Part shown: piece by piece, positions 6,218 to 14,115 of the stretch
Position numbering within the stretch: position 1 is the first letter of the stretch
How the letters are laid out: each line of letters opens with the position of its first letter
Origin: Clostridium sp. CAG:253
GTDB lineage: Bacteria > Bacillota > Clostridia > Lachnospirales > Lachnospiraceae
Direction: 5' to 3'
Assembly (NCBI GenBank): GCA_000436755.1
Contig: FR887265.1
Coordinates: 1-21,748 of the forward strand
DNA length: 21,748 nt
Made by a program: the position numbers and the translations under genes
The notes under the pieces: generated by a model
What the model was told of the DNA's origin: nothing
What the model saw: only the letters and a program-made list of their open reading frames with translations
The model's database searches: none

Positions 6218-6246
6218 TTGACAACTATTCTCGATTAGATTATACT
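6218..6246 (+). promoter_or_regulatory. promoter of the feo operon
   Basis: A consensus TTGACA (6218-6223), 17-base spacer and TATACT (6241-6246) lie 51 bases before feoA. Just upstream is an inverted repeat, TTATTGA (6189-6195) and TCAATAA (6206-6212). Just downstream is AATGATAATCA (6259-6269), which resembles half of a Fur box. Iron-dependent repression by a Fur-family protein is therefore likely, but no full 19-base Fur box is visible. Confidence 0.75.
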
Positions 6247-6296
6247 AACGCATGGATGAATGATAATCAACAAAAGAGATTAAGAAAGAGGATGAT

Positions 6297-6509
6297 ATGA
6301 TGCCATTATCAATGATAGCTGAAGGACAGCCTAGCGTAATAAAAAAAATAGGCGGTAAAGAAGAAACACGCAGATTTTTAGAAAATCTTGGTTTTGTTGT
6401 GGGTGGAACAGTTACTGTTATTTCACAGATTGGTGGAAATATGATAGTAAATGTCAAGGATGCCAGAGTTGCCATCGGTAAAGATATGGCAAATAAGATC
6501 ATGGTCTAG
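6297..6509 (+). CDS. feoA: FeoA family protein (first copy)
   Basis: A 70-residue SH3-like FeoA protein, thought to assist FeoB in ferrous iron uptake at the inner face of the membrane. Recognisable features are the N-terminal M-P-L-S-M, the central R-R-F-L-E-N-L-G-F-V-V-G-G, and V-K-D-A-R-V-A-I near the end. AAAGAGG at 6285-6291 lies 5 bases from the first ATG and 8 from a second ATG at 6300, so the true start could be either. It is the first gene of feoA-feoA-feoB and lies 13 bases before the second copy. Confidence 0.9.
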   Translation: MMPLSMIAEGQPSVIKKIGGKEETRRFLENLGFVVGGTVTVISQIGGNMIVNVKDARVAIGKDMANKIMV

Positions 6510-6522
6510 AAAGGGGAAAATG

Positions 6523-6744
6523 ATGAAAACATTGAAGGAAGTTAAATGTGGCGAAACTGTAAAAGTTACAAAACTTACAGGAGTAGGAGCGGTAAAGAGA
6601 CGCATCATGGACATGGGAATTACCAAAGGTACTGATGTTCTTGTAAGAAAAGTCGCACCACTTGGTGATCCTATTGAAGTGACAGTAAGAGGTTATGAGC
6701 TTTCACTGAGAAAAGCAGATGCAGAAATGATTGAAGTTGAGTAA
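6523..6744 (+). CDS. feoA: FeoA family protein (second copy)
   Basis: A 73-residue FeoA-type SH3-like protein with the classic R-R-I-M-D-M-G-I-T-K-G-T core, A-P-L-G-D-P-I-E and the final G-Y-E-L-S-L-R-K. It is closer to textbook FeoA than the first copy, so the two are diverged paralogues. AAGGGG at 6511-6516 sits 6 bases before ATG 6523 and only 3 before an adjacent ATG at 6520, so 6523 is preferred. It is part of the feo operon, and a 177-base folded spacer separates it from feoB. Confidence 0.92.
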   Translation: MKTLKEVKCGETVKVTKLTGVGAVKRRIMDMGITKGTDVLVRKVAPLGDPIEVTVRGYELSLRKADAEMIEVE

Positions 6745-6766
6745 TTTTAAGGCTCAAATTTTTTTT
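6737..6766 (+). terminator. weak terminator or attenuator between feoA and feoB
   Basis: TTGAG (6737-6741) pairs with CTCAA (6753-6757) around an 11-base loop and runs into A plus eight T residues. The stem is short (5 base pairs), so partial termination is the most that can be claimed. It would lower feoB relative to the feoA genes. Confidence 0.4.
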
Positions 6767-6854
6767 GGTCACGGGTTAGCTTGTACTAATTACAGCAAGT
6801 GAATACAAATTTGGTATAGGCAGTCAAAACCAAATGTAGTAGTAAATAATTTTG

Positions 6855-6905
6855 GCACATATATGGTTGATGGATTATACATTATACATATAAAATCATA
6901 TGTGC
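6855..6905 (+). other. hairpin in the feoB leader
   Basis: GCACATAT (6855-6862) and ATATGTGC (6898-6905) are exact complements 35 bases apart, directly upstream of the feoB ribosome binding site (GGAGAG at 6909-6914). A smaller pair, TTTGGT (6810-6815) with ACCAAA (6829-6834), lies upstream. Translation control is possible. I see no conserved core of a known metal riboswitch. Confidence 0.4.
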
Positions 6906-6921
6906 GGATTGGAGAGAAAAA

Positions 6922-9072
6922 ATGTCAATTAAAATTGCATTAGCAGGTAATCCTAACTGCGGAAAAACAACATTATTTAATGCACTGACAGGTTCAAACC
7001 AGTATGTAGGTAACTGGCCTGGTGTTACAGTGGAAAAGAAAGAGGGAAGATTAAAGGGAAATAAAGATGTGACAGTAGTCGATCTTCCCGGTATTTATTC
7101 ATTATCCCCATATACTCTTGAGGAGGTTGTTTCAAGAAATTATCTTATTGATGAGAAACCTGAAGTCATTTTGAATATCATCGATGGAACAAACCTTGAA
7201 AGAAACCTTTATCTTACAACACAGCTTACAGAAATCGGAATTCCTGTTTTAATAGCTGTAAACATGATGGACGTTGTTCGTAAGAACGGTGACCAGATAA
7301 ATATTAAGAAACTTGCAGAGGAAACAGGTTGTGAGGTTGTTGAAATTTCAGCACTTAAAGGTGAGGGAATCGTTGAGGCAGCTGAGCAGGCAGTTAAACT
7401 TGCAGGTAAGAAAGTGGCAGTTCCTAAGCATTCTTTTGAAGCTAAGGTAGAAGATGCCCTTAAAGATATTGAGAGCATTGCACTTGGTTCAGTAGAGGAG
7501 TCACAGAAACGCTGGTTTGCAATTAAGCTTTTTGAGAACGATGAGAAGGTTGCAGAGAAGTTAAATCTTTCAGACAATGTTCTTAAAGAGATTGCTGAAA
7601 TTAACAAAAATGTAGAAGATGAGCTTGATGACGATACAGAAAGTATCATCACAAATGAGAGATATACATTTATCACATCTATCATTAAGGATTGTATTAA
7701 GAAAAAATCAGCAGGAAAGCTCACAACATCGGATAAGATTGATAAAATTGTTACAAACAGAATACTTGCACTTCCTATATTTGCAGCAATTATGTTTGTA
7801 GTTTATTACATAGCAGTATCATCACTTGGTGGAATTGTTACAGACTGGACAAATGATACACTCGTAGGTGCATGGATTCAGCCGGCAGTACAGGGATTTT
7901 TGGAAAATGTCGGTGCAGCAGACTGGCTTGTATCACTTGTAGTTAACGGTATTATCGGAGGTCTTGGTGCTCCTATCGGATTCGCACCTCAGATGGCTAT
8001 TGTATTCTTCTTCCTCTCACTTCTTGAGGATTGCGGATACATGGCAAGAATCGCATTCATCATGGATAGAATTTTCCGCAAATTTGGTCTTTCTGGAAAG
8101 AGTTTCATTCCGTTCCTTATCGGTTCAGGATGTGGTGTTCCGGGAATCATGGCAACACGTACTATCGAGAATGACAAAGACCGTCGTATGACGATCATGA
8201 CAACAACGTTTATTCCTTGTGGTGCAAAACTTCCTGTTATTGCACTTATCGCAGGATATTTGTTAAACGGATGCTGGTGGCTTGCACCACTTATGTACTT
8301 CGTTGGTATAATCGTAGTTATCGTTTCTTGTATTATTTTAAAGAAAACATCACTTTTTGCAGGTGATCCGGCACCATTCGTTATGGAGCTTCCACAGTAC
8401 CATATTCCTTCACTTAAAGGTGTACTTCTTCATGTATGGGAGAGAGTATGGGCATTCCTTAAGAAAGCGGGAACAATCCTCTTCCTTTGCTGTGCAGTTA
8501 TGTGGTTCCTCGGAACATTCGGTATCCAGAACGGAACATTCGGTATGGTAGATACAGAATCTTGTTTCCTTGCTTCAATCGGTGGAGCTATCGCTTGGAT
8601 TTTCAAGCCACTCGGATTTGGAACATGGCAGGCAGTTGCATCATCACTTTCAGGATTTGTTGCAAAAGAGGGTATCGTATCAACAATGGGTGTGCTCAGC
8701 GGACTTGGCGAAGTAGAAGAATATGCAGCATCAATGCATGATCAGTTTGCACAGTTCTTCCCAACAGGAATCGCAGCAGTATCATTCCTTATGTTCAACC
8801 TTTTCGATTCACCTTGTCTTGCAGCTATCTCAACAATGGCAAGAGAGATGAAATCAAAGAAATTTGTAGTATTTGCACTTATATTCCAGAATGTATTAGC
8901 ATATTGCATAGCACTTATGGTATATCAGATTGGCGGACTTATCACAGGTTCAGTAGCATTCGGACCTGCAACAGTAGTAGCATTTATCGTAGCAATAGTA
9001 ATACTTTACTTCCTTTTCCGTCCGGACCCAAACAAGAAGAGGGAATATAAGACAGCAGCAGGAGAAGCTTAA
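6922..9072 (+). CDS. feoB: ferrous iron transport GTPase/permease FeoB
   Basis: A 716-residue membrane transporter that imports Fe2+. The N-terminal G domain is complete: G1 G-N-P-N-C-G-K-T (9-16), switch G-V-T-V-E (34-38), G3 D-L-P-G (54-57), G4 N-M-M-D (114-117) and G5 S-A-L-K (143-146). A helical spacer follows to about 275. The membrane part has two Gate regions and the FeoB core motifs E-D-C-G-Y-M-A-R, G-S-G-C-G-V-P-G-I-M-A-T-R and F-I-P-C-G-A-K-L-P. The length is a little over that of minimal Firmicutes FeoB proteins, and nothing is broken. It is followed by a 36-residue membrane peptide and a Fur-type regulator, consistent with an iron-regulated operon. Confidence 0.98.
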   Translation: MSIKIALAGNPNCGKTTLFNALTGSNQYVGNWPGVTVEKKEGRLKGNKDVTVVDLPGIYSLSPYTLEEVVSRNYLIDEKPEVILNIIDGTNLERNLYLTTQLTEIGIPVLIAVNMMDVVRKNGDQINIKKLAEETGCEVVEISALKGEGIVEAAEQAVKLAGKKVAVPKHSFEAKVEDALKDIESIALGSVEESQKRWFAIKLFENDEKVAEKLNLSDNVLKEIAEINKNVEDELDDDTESIITNERYTFITSIIKDCIKKKSAGKLTTSDKIDKIVTNRILALPIFAAIMFVVYYIAVSSLGGIVTDWTNDTLVGAWIQPAVQGFLENVGAADWLVSLVVNGIIGGLGAPIGFAPQMAIVFFFLSLLEDCGYMARIAFIMDRIFRKFGLSGKSFIPFLIGSGCGVPGIMATRTIENDKDRRMTIMTTTFIPCGAKLPVIALIAGYLLNGCWWLAPLMYFVGIIVVIVSCIILKKTSLFAGDPAPFVMELPQYHIPSLKGVLLHVWERVWAFLKKAGTILFLCCAVMWFLGTFGIQNGTFGMVDTESCFLASIGGAIAWIFKPLGFGTWQAVASSLSGFVAKEGIVSTMGVLSGLGEVEEYAASMHDQFAQFFPTGIAAVSFLMFNLFDSPCLAAISTMAREMKSKKFVVFALIFQNVLAYCIALMVYQIGGLITGSVAFGPATVVAFIVAIVILYFLFRPDPNKKREYKTAAGEA

Positions 9073-9113
9073 AAATAACATAAAGTGATTTTTAGATAAG
9101 CGGAGTTTTTACA

Positions 9114-9224
9114 ATGCATACTAATTTAGAAGTTAAACCGGTTGATGTGGTTATCTTAATTGTTCTTGCAATTATGTTAGTGTTAGCGATAAAGATAATA
9201 ATAGGTTTTTTTAAAGATAAATAG
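9114..9224 (+). CDS. 36-residue single-pass membrane peptide behind feoB
   Basis: ATG 9114 has GGAG at 9102-9105, 8 bases upstream. The frame reads 36 codons to TAG: a short polar N-terminus with K-P-V-D, one strongly hydrophobic segment (about 12-30, V-V-I-L-I-V-L-A-I-M-L-V) and a basic tail F-F-K-D-K. Firmicutes often carry a small FeoB-associated membrane protein here with a similar P-V-D-x-x-I-L start and a Cys-rich tail. This one has the membrane part but no cysteine at all. It may be a Cys-less variant that helps FeoB assemble, in the place of FeoC. Family assignment is from position and sequence style only. Confidence 0.65.
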   Translation: MHTNLEVKPVDVVILIVLAIMLVLAIKIIIGFFKDK

Positions 9225-9264
9225 ACAGTTAACAACAAAGAGATGAGAGGTGGGGAATCATACT

Positions 9265-9741
9265 ATGGCGATGGCAGTGATGGAACAAAAGAGAAAGATA
9301 CAGGAATCACAGAATTATCAGCGTACAAAAATGCAGAAAGATATGGTGATACAACGTCTTAAAGATGATGGGTGTCGTATAACAAAGCAGCGTCTTATGT
9401 TACTTGACATTATATTGGAAGAAGACTGCTCATGCTGCAAAGAGATATATTACAAGGCGGCAAAACAGGACGGCAGGATAGGCACTGCCACCGTATATAG
9501 AATGGTTAACAAACTCGAGGAAATCGGGGCTATCAGCAGAAAAAATATGTATAAGATAGCCTGCGGTTCCGGGTGTGAAGTTGAAAATGCCTGCACTATT
9601 GAGTTTGATGATGATACGGTTGTTGAGTTGTCGGCAAAAAAATGGCATCAGGTTATAAAGGCGGGACTTGCGGCATGCGGTTATCCAACTGATTTAAATG
9701 TGCGCAGTGTTATTGCAAAATCATGCCAGTGCGGAAAGTAG
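9265..9741 (+). CDS. Fur-family transcriptional regulator, divergent C-terminus
   Basis: A 158-residue protein (ATG 9265 chosen because AGGTGGGG at 9248-9255 lies 9 bases upstream; a GTG at 9250 would overlap that site). After an extended charged N-terminus (about 1-25), the Fur winged helix is clear: G-C-R-I-T-K-Q-R-L-M-L-L-D-I-I-L, C-K-E-I-Y-Y-K and G-T-A-T-V-Y-R-M-V-N-K-L-E-E-I-G (about 28-95). The C-terminal half lacks the usual His-rich H-x-H dimer site. It has cysteines instead: C100, C104, C110, and C154/C156 in K-S-C-Q-C-G-K. Metal sensing may therefore be thiol-based. Sitting at the end of the feo operon, it is probably the local iron-responsive regulator. Confidence 0.85.
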   Translation: MAMAVMEQKRKIQESQNYQRTKMQKDMVIQRLKDDGCRITKQRLMLLDIILEEDCSCCKEIYYKAAKQDGRIGTATVYRMVNKLEEIGAISRKNMYKIACGSGCEVENACTIEFDDDTVVELSAKKWHQVIKAGLAACGYPTDLNVRSVIAKSCQCGK

Positions 9742-9746
9742 AAAGT

Positions 9747-9791
9747 AAAAAGAATGCAGTTTTGTCTTTACAAGATTGCATTCTTTTTGTT
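9747..9791. terminator. bidirectional terminator between fur-like and araC-like genes
   Basis: AAAAGAATGCA (9748-9758) pairs perfectly with TGCATTCTTTT (9777-9787), with T runs at the 3' side and A runs at the 5' side. It can serve the plus-strand fur-like gene and the minus-strand araC-like gene, which converge here. Confidence 0.8.
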
Positions 9792-9834
9792 TTTTATTTT
9801 TATATTTAAGCAGTTGTTTCTTAATATAAAATAA

Positions 9835-10626
9835 TTATTTTCTGAATTTCTGTGGAGAAATTCCCTTTATTTTTTTGAATTGTCTAGAAAAATGTTCAAG
9901 GTTTTCATAACCGCAAGTGGCTGCAATTTCAGAGATAGAGCTGTTGCTTCCCTGCAAAAGTCTTGCAGAATGTTCTATTCTTGCTTTTATAATGTCCTGG
10001 TGAACTGATATTCCAAATAGTTTTTTATAGGTATGCTGAAAATAAGATGTGCTTAGTCCTAGTTTAGCTGCAATTTCGTCTGCACCGGATGGGACATATT
10101 CATAATTGTAAATATGCTGTCTTAGCTCTGAAAATTCGTCAAAATACTTGTCAAAAGCAGAACCGGAATTTATTGTAGTCCTGTAAATATCGCTGAATTT
10201 ATGAAAAAGAGTTTCGGCTTTGCTGCTCATAATATATTCGTGCTGATCGCCTTCGTTAAAATATTCTATAAACAAATCGGCAATCATATCGGTTATTATC
10301 TTCGGAGTAGAAAGCGTGATTGGTGTATTAAAAGGAATTTCAAGTTTCTCAAAAAAATTGTCATAATTGTCAAAGTCAAAATGAATCCAGTCATTTATAA
10401 AACAGTCATCAGAATTTTCTGATTTAATATGCCTGTAAATCTGAGGTTTATTCTTTTCGTATAAGATAAAAGTATTTTCGGGAACTTTTATGTAATGCCC
10501 GTCTTTCATTATTTCAGTTGGCCTGCGCAGATACAATAATAAATAATCACCTGAGCCGGTTGGACGTTCTACACAAAAGCCGGGACAATTTTGAAAATGG
10601 TATCCTATTAATTTTATTTTAATCAT
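9835..10626 (-). CDS. AraC-family transcriptional regulator
   Basis: A 263-residue regulator read on the minus strand. The N-terminal half is a cupin-like sugar-sensing domain of the AraC_binding type. The C-terminal 100 residues hold two HTHs (A-D-E-I-A-A-K-L-G-L-S-T-S-Y-F, then I-S-E-I-A-A-T-C-G-Y-E-N-L-E-H-F-S-R-Q-F-K) and the family ending G-I-S-P-Q-K-F-R. A near-perfect GGAGG sits 8 bases before the ATG. It is divergent from the secreted GH51 gene across a 351-base regulatory region, so it most likely switches on that enzyme in response to an arabinose-containing sugar. The ligand is inferred. Confidence 0.9.
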   Translation of the reverse strand: MIKIKLIGYHFQNCPGFCVERPTGSGDYLLLYLRRPTEIMKDGHYIKVPENTFILYEKNKPQIYRHIKSENSDDCFINDWIHFDFDNYDNFFEKLEIPFNTPITLSTPKIITDMIADLFIEYFNEGDQHEYIMSSKAETLFHKFSDIYRTTINSGSAFDKYFDEFSELRQHIYNYEYVPSGADEIAAKLGLSTSYFQHTYKKLFGISVHQDIIKARIEHSARLLQGSNSSISEIAATCGYENLEHFSRQFKKIKGISPQKFRK

Positions 10627-10755
10627 AACCTATCCTCCGAAACACAAAAATTAAATCTGGAAAGTATACATTAAGTTGTCACAATTTAATACTTAACGTC
10701 TTTTTTATTATAAAATAAAAAGCGAAAAAAATCAAATATATGACAACTAATATCA

Positions 10756-10784
10756 TGGACTTGCGTATAAAAAGTTTATATAAT
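10756..10784 (+). promoter_or_regulatory. putative promoter of the GH51 operon
   Basis: TATAAT at 10779-10784 is perfect. The best -35 at a 17-base spacing is TGGACT (10756-10761), which matches the consensus at four of six positions. A weak -35 fits control by the neighbouring AraC-type activator. Confidence 0.5.
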
Positions 10785-10796
10785 CATACTTATCAA

Positions 10797-10899
10797 ATTA
10801 AATACAAATGCACTGTTGTTGTATAAAATGCCGAAAAAACTTCCTCTCGTAAACTGTTTTTATTTTGGTAAAGTACAATATATGTGCATTGTATTTAAT
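10797..10899. repeat. long inverted repeat in the GH51 leader
   Basis: ATTAAATACAAATGCAC (10797-10813) is the reverse complement of GTGCATTGTATTTAAT (10884-10899) except for one extra A. The arms are 70 bases apart and lie downstream of the promoter. They could be two opposed operator sites for the AraC-type regulator or the two sides of a leader RNA helix. Confidence 0.6.
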
Positions 10900-10977
10900 A
10901 TTTAAATATAACTAAAAAGTTCAAATGTTATGTTGTTTTGGAGAAACAATACAAATTTAAAAGAAAAGAGGATGTGT

Positions 10978-13900
10978 ATGAGATTAAGTAAGAAGAAAAT
11001 TTTGGCATTATGCATGAGTGGTGCACTCATTTTGTCTTCAGTACCAGGTGTGTATATGGAGAGTACTGCGGCAAATAAAAGCAGCGTAGCTGTCGTAAAG
11101 TTAAGTGAAACAAACTTAAAACTTGTAAAAGGTAAACAAAAAAAGATAAAAGTTACAGTGAAAAATGTAAGCAAACTTAAAAAGGTTACATTTAAGAGTA
11201 AAAATAAAAAAATTGCATCTGTAACTTCAAAAGGTGTTGTAAAGGCCGTAAAAGCGGGCAGTACAAAGATTGAAGTTACGGTACGCTATATTCCGAAAAA
11301 TTCGCAAAAAGTCAGTAAAAAAACATTGAAATGTACAGTGAAAGTTTCAAAACCTGAAGACACAACAGATGTGTTACCGGATGCAGAGGCACAGCCTACA
11401 GCTACACCTGTACCGGCAGTTTACGGAGAGGCAGGAAAAGTCAGTGAATATAGTAAAGAAAAAAGTAATTATTCATTGAGCGTTGATGCTTCTGATAAAG
11501 TACATGATATAAGTGATATATTATATGGAATATTTATAGAAGATATTAATTTTGCCGCTGACGGAGGCTTGTATGCTGAGATGGTTCAGAACCGCTCATT
11601 TGAATTTACAAAACTTGCCTCAGACAACGAAAAACATGCTTGGAACAATGTCGGTGATGTAACTGCAAATGTGGTTAAGGATGATAAGACAGGCTGTCTT
11701 AATGTAAACAATCCAAATTATATGGTTATTGAGAATAAATCCGATGAAGAAGCCGGTATTGGGAATAAGGGATTTCTTGACGGCATGTCAATAAAAAAGA
11801 ATGCAGGATATGATTTTTCTATTTATGCAAAAGGAATTGACGGCTACACAGGTTCTTTAAATGTAAAAATCATGAATGGCAAAGAGGTTGCCGGCAGTGG
11901 TACTATTGAAAAGGTGACAAGTGACTGGAAAAAATATGAACTTAAACTTGACTCAAATGTCACATCAAACAGAAATGTAAAATTACAGGTTACAATTCCT
12001 AAAGGAAAGATTGCGGTGGATATGGTATCACTGTTCCCACAGGATACATACAAGGGAAGAAAGAATGGTCTTAGAAAAGATCTTGCACAAAAACTTGAAG
12101 AACTTCATCCGGGATTTTTGAGATTTCCGGGAGGATGTGTAGTTGAGGGTGCAACTATTGAGACGAGATACAACTGGAAAGATTCCATCGGTGCAGATGC
12201 AAGCGGACAGCCGTTTGAATTTAACGGTACATACGGTGATGTTGCAGCAAGAAAACAGGGACAAAATATATGGACTGATGAGTGGGCAACCAATGACCAG
12301 AATCCATCATTTATGACATATGGTCTTGGATTTTATGAGTATTTCCAGCTTGCTGAGGATATAGGAGCAATAGGAGTACCTGTTATCAACTGTGGAAAAT
12401 GCTGTATGGGTCAGTCGAACGGAAACGGTCCTGCACTTGATTCTGCTGAATTCAAACAGTACATTCAGGATGCACTTGACCTTGTTGAGTTTTGTCGTGG
12501 AGATAAAACTACAAAATGGGGTAAAATAAGAATTGCAATGGGACATAAGGAACCGTTTGAACTCAAATATATCGGTATCGGAAATGAACAGTGGGGTGAT
12601 GATTTCTTTAAACATTATGAAGCGTTTGTAGATGCATTCAATGACGCAAAGAAAACAAATCCGGCACTTTACGGTGATATTGAACTTATGTTTACGGCAG
12701 GTGTCGATGACGGAGACAGCGGAAAAGATATTTACATGCAGGCATATAATGAAGCTGCAAAATGGCTTAAAGCACATCCTGACAAGACGATAAATGATTT
12801 TGCGGGTGCTATTGACCATCATTATTACAATGAACCAAGCTGGTTCTTGACACATACTGATTATTATGACGAAAAGAATTACAGCAGAGATACTGACAAT
12901 ATGACCACATCAACATATGGCGGAGGAATGAATGTATTTCTCGGAGAATATGCGGCACAGTCAAATACATGGAAGGCGGCACTTTCGGAGGCCGCATATA
13001 TGACGGGACTTGAGAGGAACGGAGACATAGTTAAGATGGCGGCATATGCACCGCTGTTTGGAAATCTCACGGCACTTCACTGGTCACCTGATCTTATATG
13101 GTTTAATAATAATACGGTTACAAGTTCGGTTAACTATTATGTACAAAAGATATTTGCAAAAAATGCAGGAACTACTCTGCTGAAATCAGATATGACAGGA
13201 GCAACGGTGACATCAAAACCATTTGGTGGAAAAGTTGGTGTAGGTACATGGAATACGGCAGCAAAATTTGATAATGTAAAGGTAGTATCAAAAGATACAG
13301 GAAAGATTTTAGGAAAAGAGACATTTACAAAAGCAGCAAACTTTTCAAAATACTGGGAGCAGGCTACAGATGGTGTATGGTCAGTGAAAAACGGAAAGCT
13401 TGTACAGTCATCGGATGTGACAAATACAATTACATATGGAAATCAGGGAAGTGTTGCATATTTTGGAAACGGTTCATGGAAGAATTATACATATACTGTT
13501 GAGGCTACAAAGATTTCAGGTCAGGAAGGTTTTATGATTCCGTTTTCAGTGGGTGATAAAAATGAAAATTATTTCTGGAATATTGGCGGATGGAATAATA
13601 CTGTATCATGTTTACAGAAAGTGTCAGGAGGTTCAAAATCCGGACAGCTTGCAGGTACGGTTACAAGCTGTACTATCGCTGATGATGTGAAATACAATAT
13701 AAAAATAGAAGTAAAGGACAGAAACGTAAAATGTTATCTTGATGGATTACTCTATGTAGACTATACTATACCTGAGACAGAAGGAAGCGAGAGTTATCAG
13801 GTTGTAAGTACGGACAAGACAGAAGATGTCATTGTAAAACTTGTAAATGTAACAGGCGCAGACAAAACATTTGCTGTTGATATTGCAAATGCAGGAGAAA

Positions 13901-14085
13901 TATCCGATGAGGCAGATGTGGATGTAGTTGCAGGAAACAGTGAGACTGATGACAATATTCTCGGAAAAGAAGAAATTGTTACATTAAAGAGTGACAAGGT
14001 AAGCGGAATAAAGGATAAATTTAATTATACGGTTCCTAAATATTCTGTAACTGTTCTGCGTATTAAGCATAACGGCGACAACTAA
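10978..14085 (+). CDS. secreted GH51 alpha-L-arabinofuranosidase with Big2-type domain
   Basis: A 1035-residue exported enzyme. ATG 10978 is chosen because AAAGAGG ends 6 bases upstream and the protein then starts with a Sec signal (M-R-L-S-K-K-K-I-L-A-L, hydrophobic core, A-A-N about residue 33). Domains in order: a lysine-rich Big2 Ig-like fold (about 35-125), a Thr/Pro linker, the GH51 N-terminus (from about 165, Y-G-I-F-I-E-D-I-N) with an embedded CBM-like segment (about 220-355), a TIM barrel with acid/base E537 (G-I-G-N-E-Q-W) and nucleophile E657 (F-L-G-E-Y-A), an inserted LamG/DUF1080-like beta domain (about 745-935), and the end of the GH51 beta domain. It should release arabinose from arabinan or arabinoxylan outside the cell. 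There is no LPXTG motif or other anchor. An AKR gene follows at 30 bases. Confidence 0.93.
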   Translation: MRLSKKKILALCMSGALILSSVPGVYMESTAANKSSVAVVKLSETNLKLVKGKQKKIKVTVKNVSKLKKVTFKSKNKKIASVTSKGVVKAVKAGSTKIEVTVRYIPKNSQKVSKKTLKCTVKVSKPEDTTDVLPDAEAQPTATPVPAVYGEAGKVSEYSKEKSNYSLSVDASDKVHDISDILYGIFIEDINFAADGGLYAEMVQNRSFEFTKLASDNEKHAWNNVGDVTANVVKDDKTGCLNVNNPNYMVIENKSDEEAGIGNKGFLDGMSIKKNAGYDFSIYAKGIDGYTGSLNVKIMNGKEVAGSGTIEKVTSDWKKYELKLDSNVTSNRNVKLQVTIPKGKIAVDMVSLFPQDTYKGRKNGLRKDLAQKLEELHPGFLRFPGGCVVEGATIETRYNWKDSIGADASGQPFEFNGTYGDVAARKQGQNIWTDEWATNDQNPSFMTYGLGFYEYFQLAEDIGAIGVPVINCGKCCMGQSNGNGPALDSAEFKQYIQDALDLVEFCRGDKTTKWGKIRIAMGHKEPFELKYIGIGNEQWGDDFFKHYEAFVDAFNDAKKTNPALYGDIELMFTAGVDDGDSGKDIYMQAYNEAAKWLKAHPDKTINDFAGAIDHHYYNEPSWFLTHTDYYDEKNYSRDTDNMTTSTYGGGMNVFLGEYAAQSNTWKAALSEAAYMTGLERNGDIVKMAAYAPLFGNLTALHWSPDLIWFNNNTVTSSVNYYVQKIFAKNAGTTLLKSDMTGATVTSKPFGGKVGVGTWNTAAKFDNVKVVSKDTGKILGKETFTKAANFSKYWEQATDGVWSVKNGKLVQSSDVTNTITYGNQGSVAYFGNGSWKNYTYTVEATKISGQEGFMIPFSVGDKNENYFWNIGGWNNTVSCLQKVSGGSKSGQLAGTVTSCTIADDVKYNIKIEVKDRNVKCYLDGLLYVDYTIPETEGSESYQVVSTDKTEDVIVKLVNVTGADKTFAVDIANAGEISDEADVDVVAGNSETDDNILGKEEIVTLKSDKVSGIKDKFNYTVPKYSVTVLRIKHNGDN

Positions 14086-14115
14086 AAACAAAGTTATAAA
14101 AAATAGGAGGATTTT

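Larger units (their letters stand above)
10627..10977. other. divergent regulatory region between araC-like and GH51 genes
   Basis: This gene-free stretch is very AT-rich. It holds a forward promoter (10756-10784), a long inverted repeat (10797-10899), and an AGTATA at 10663-10668 that reads TATACT on the minus strand and could be the araC -10 element. The forward leader is about 190 bases long, unusually long for a simple gene. No ORF of note is present. Confidence 0.6.

Noticed and set aside
6745..6921. Possible NiCo/Fe2+-type (czcD) riboswitch before feoB, suggested by a GGCAGTC at 6819-6825
   Set aside because: The riboswitch needs a four-way junction with several conserved CAG-containing internal loops. 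Only one such string is present and the hairpins seen do not make that fold.
7209..7724. 171-codon open frame on the minus strand inside feoB
   Set aside because: It is a low-complexity Ser/Leu/Phe-rich shadow of the FeoB G-domain coding strand and has no independent support.
12307..12855. 182-codon open frame on the minus strand inside the GH51 gene
   Set aside because: It lies opposite the catalytic barrel coding sequence, with no ribosome binding site or family features.
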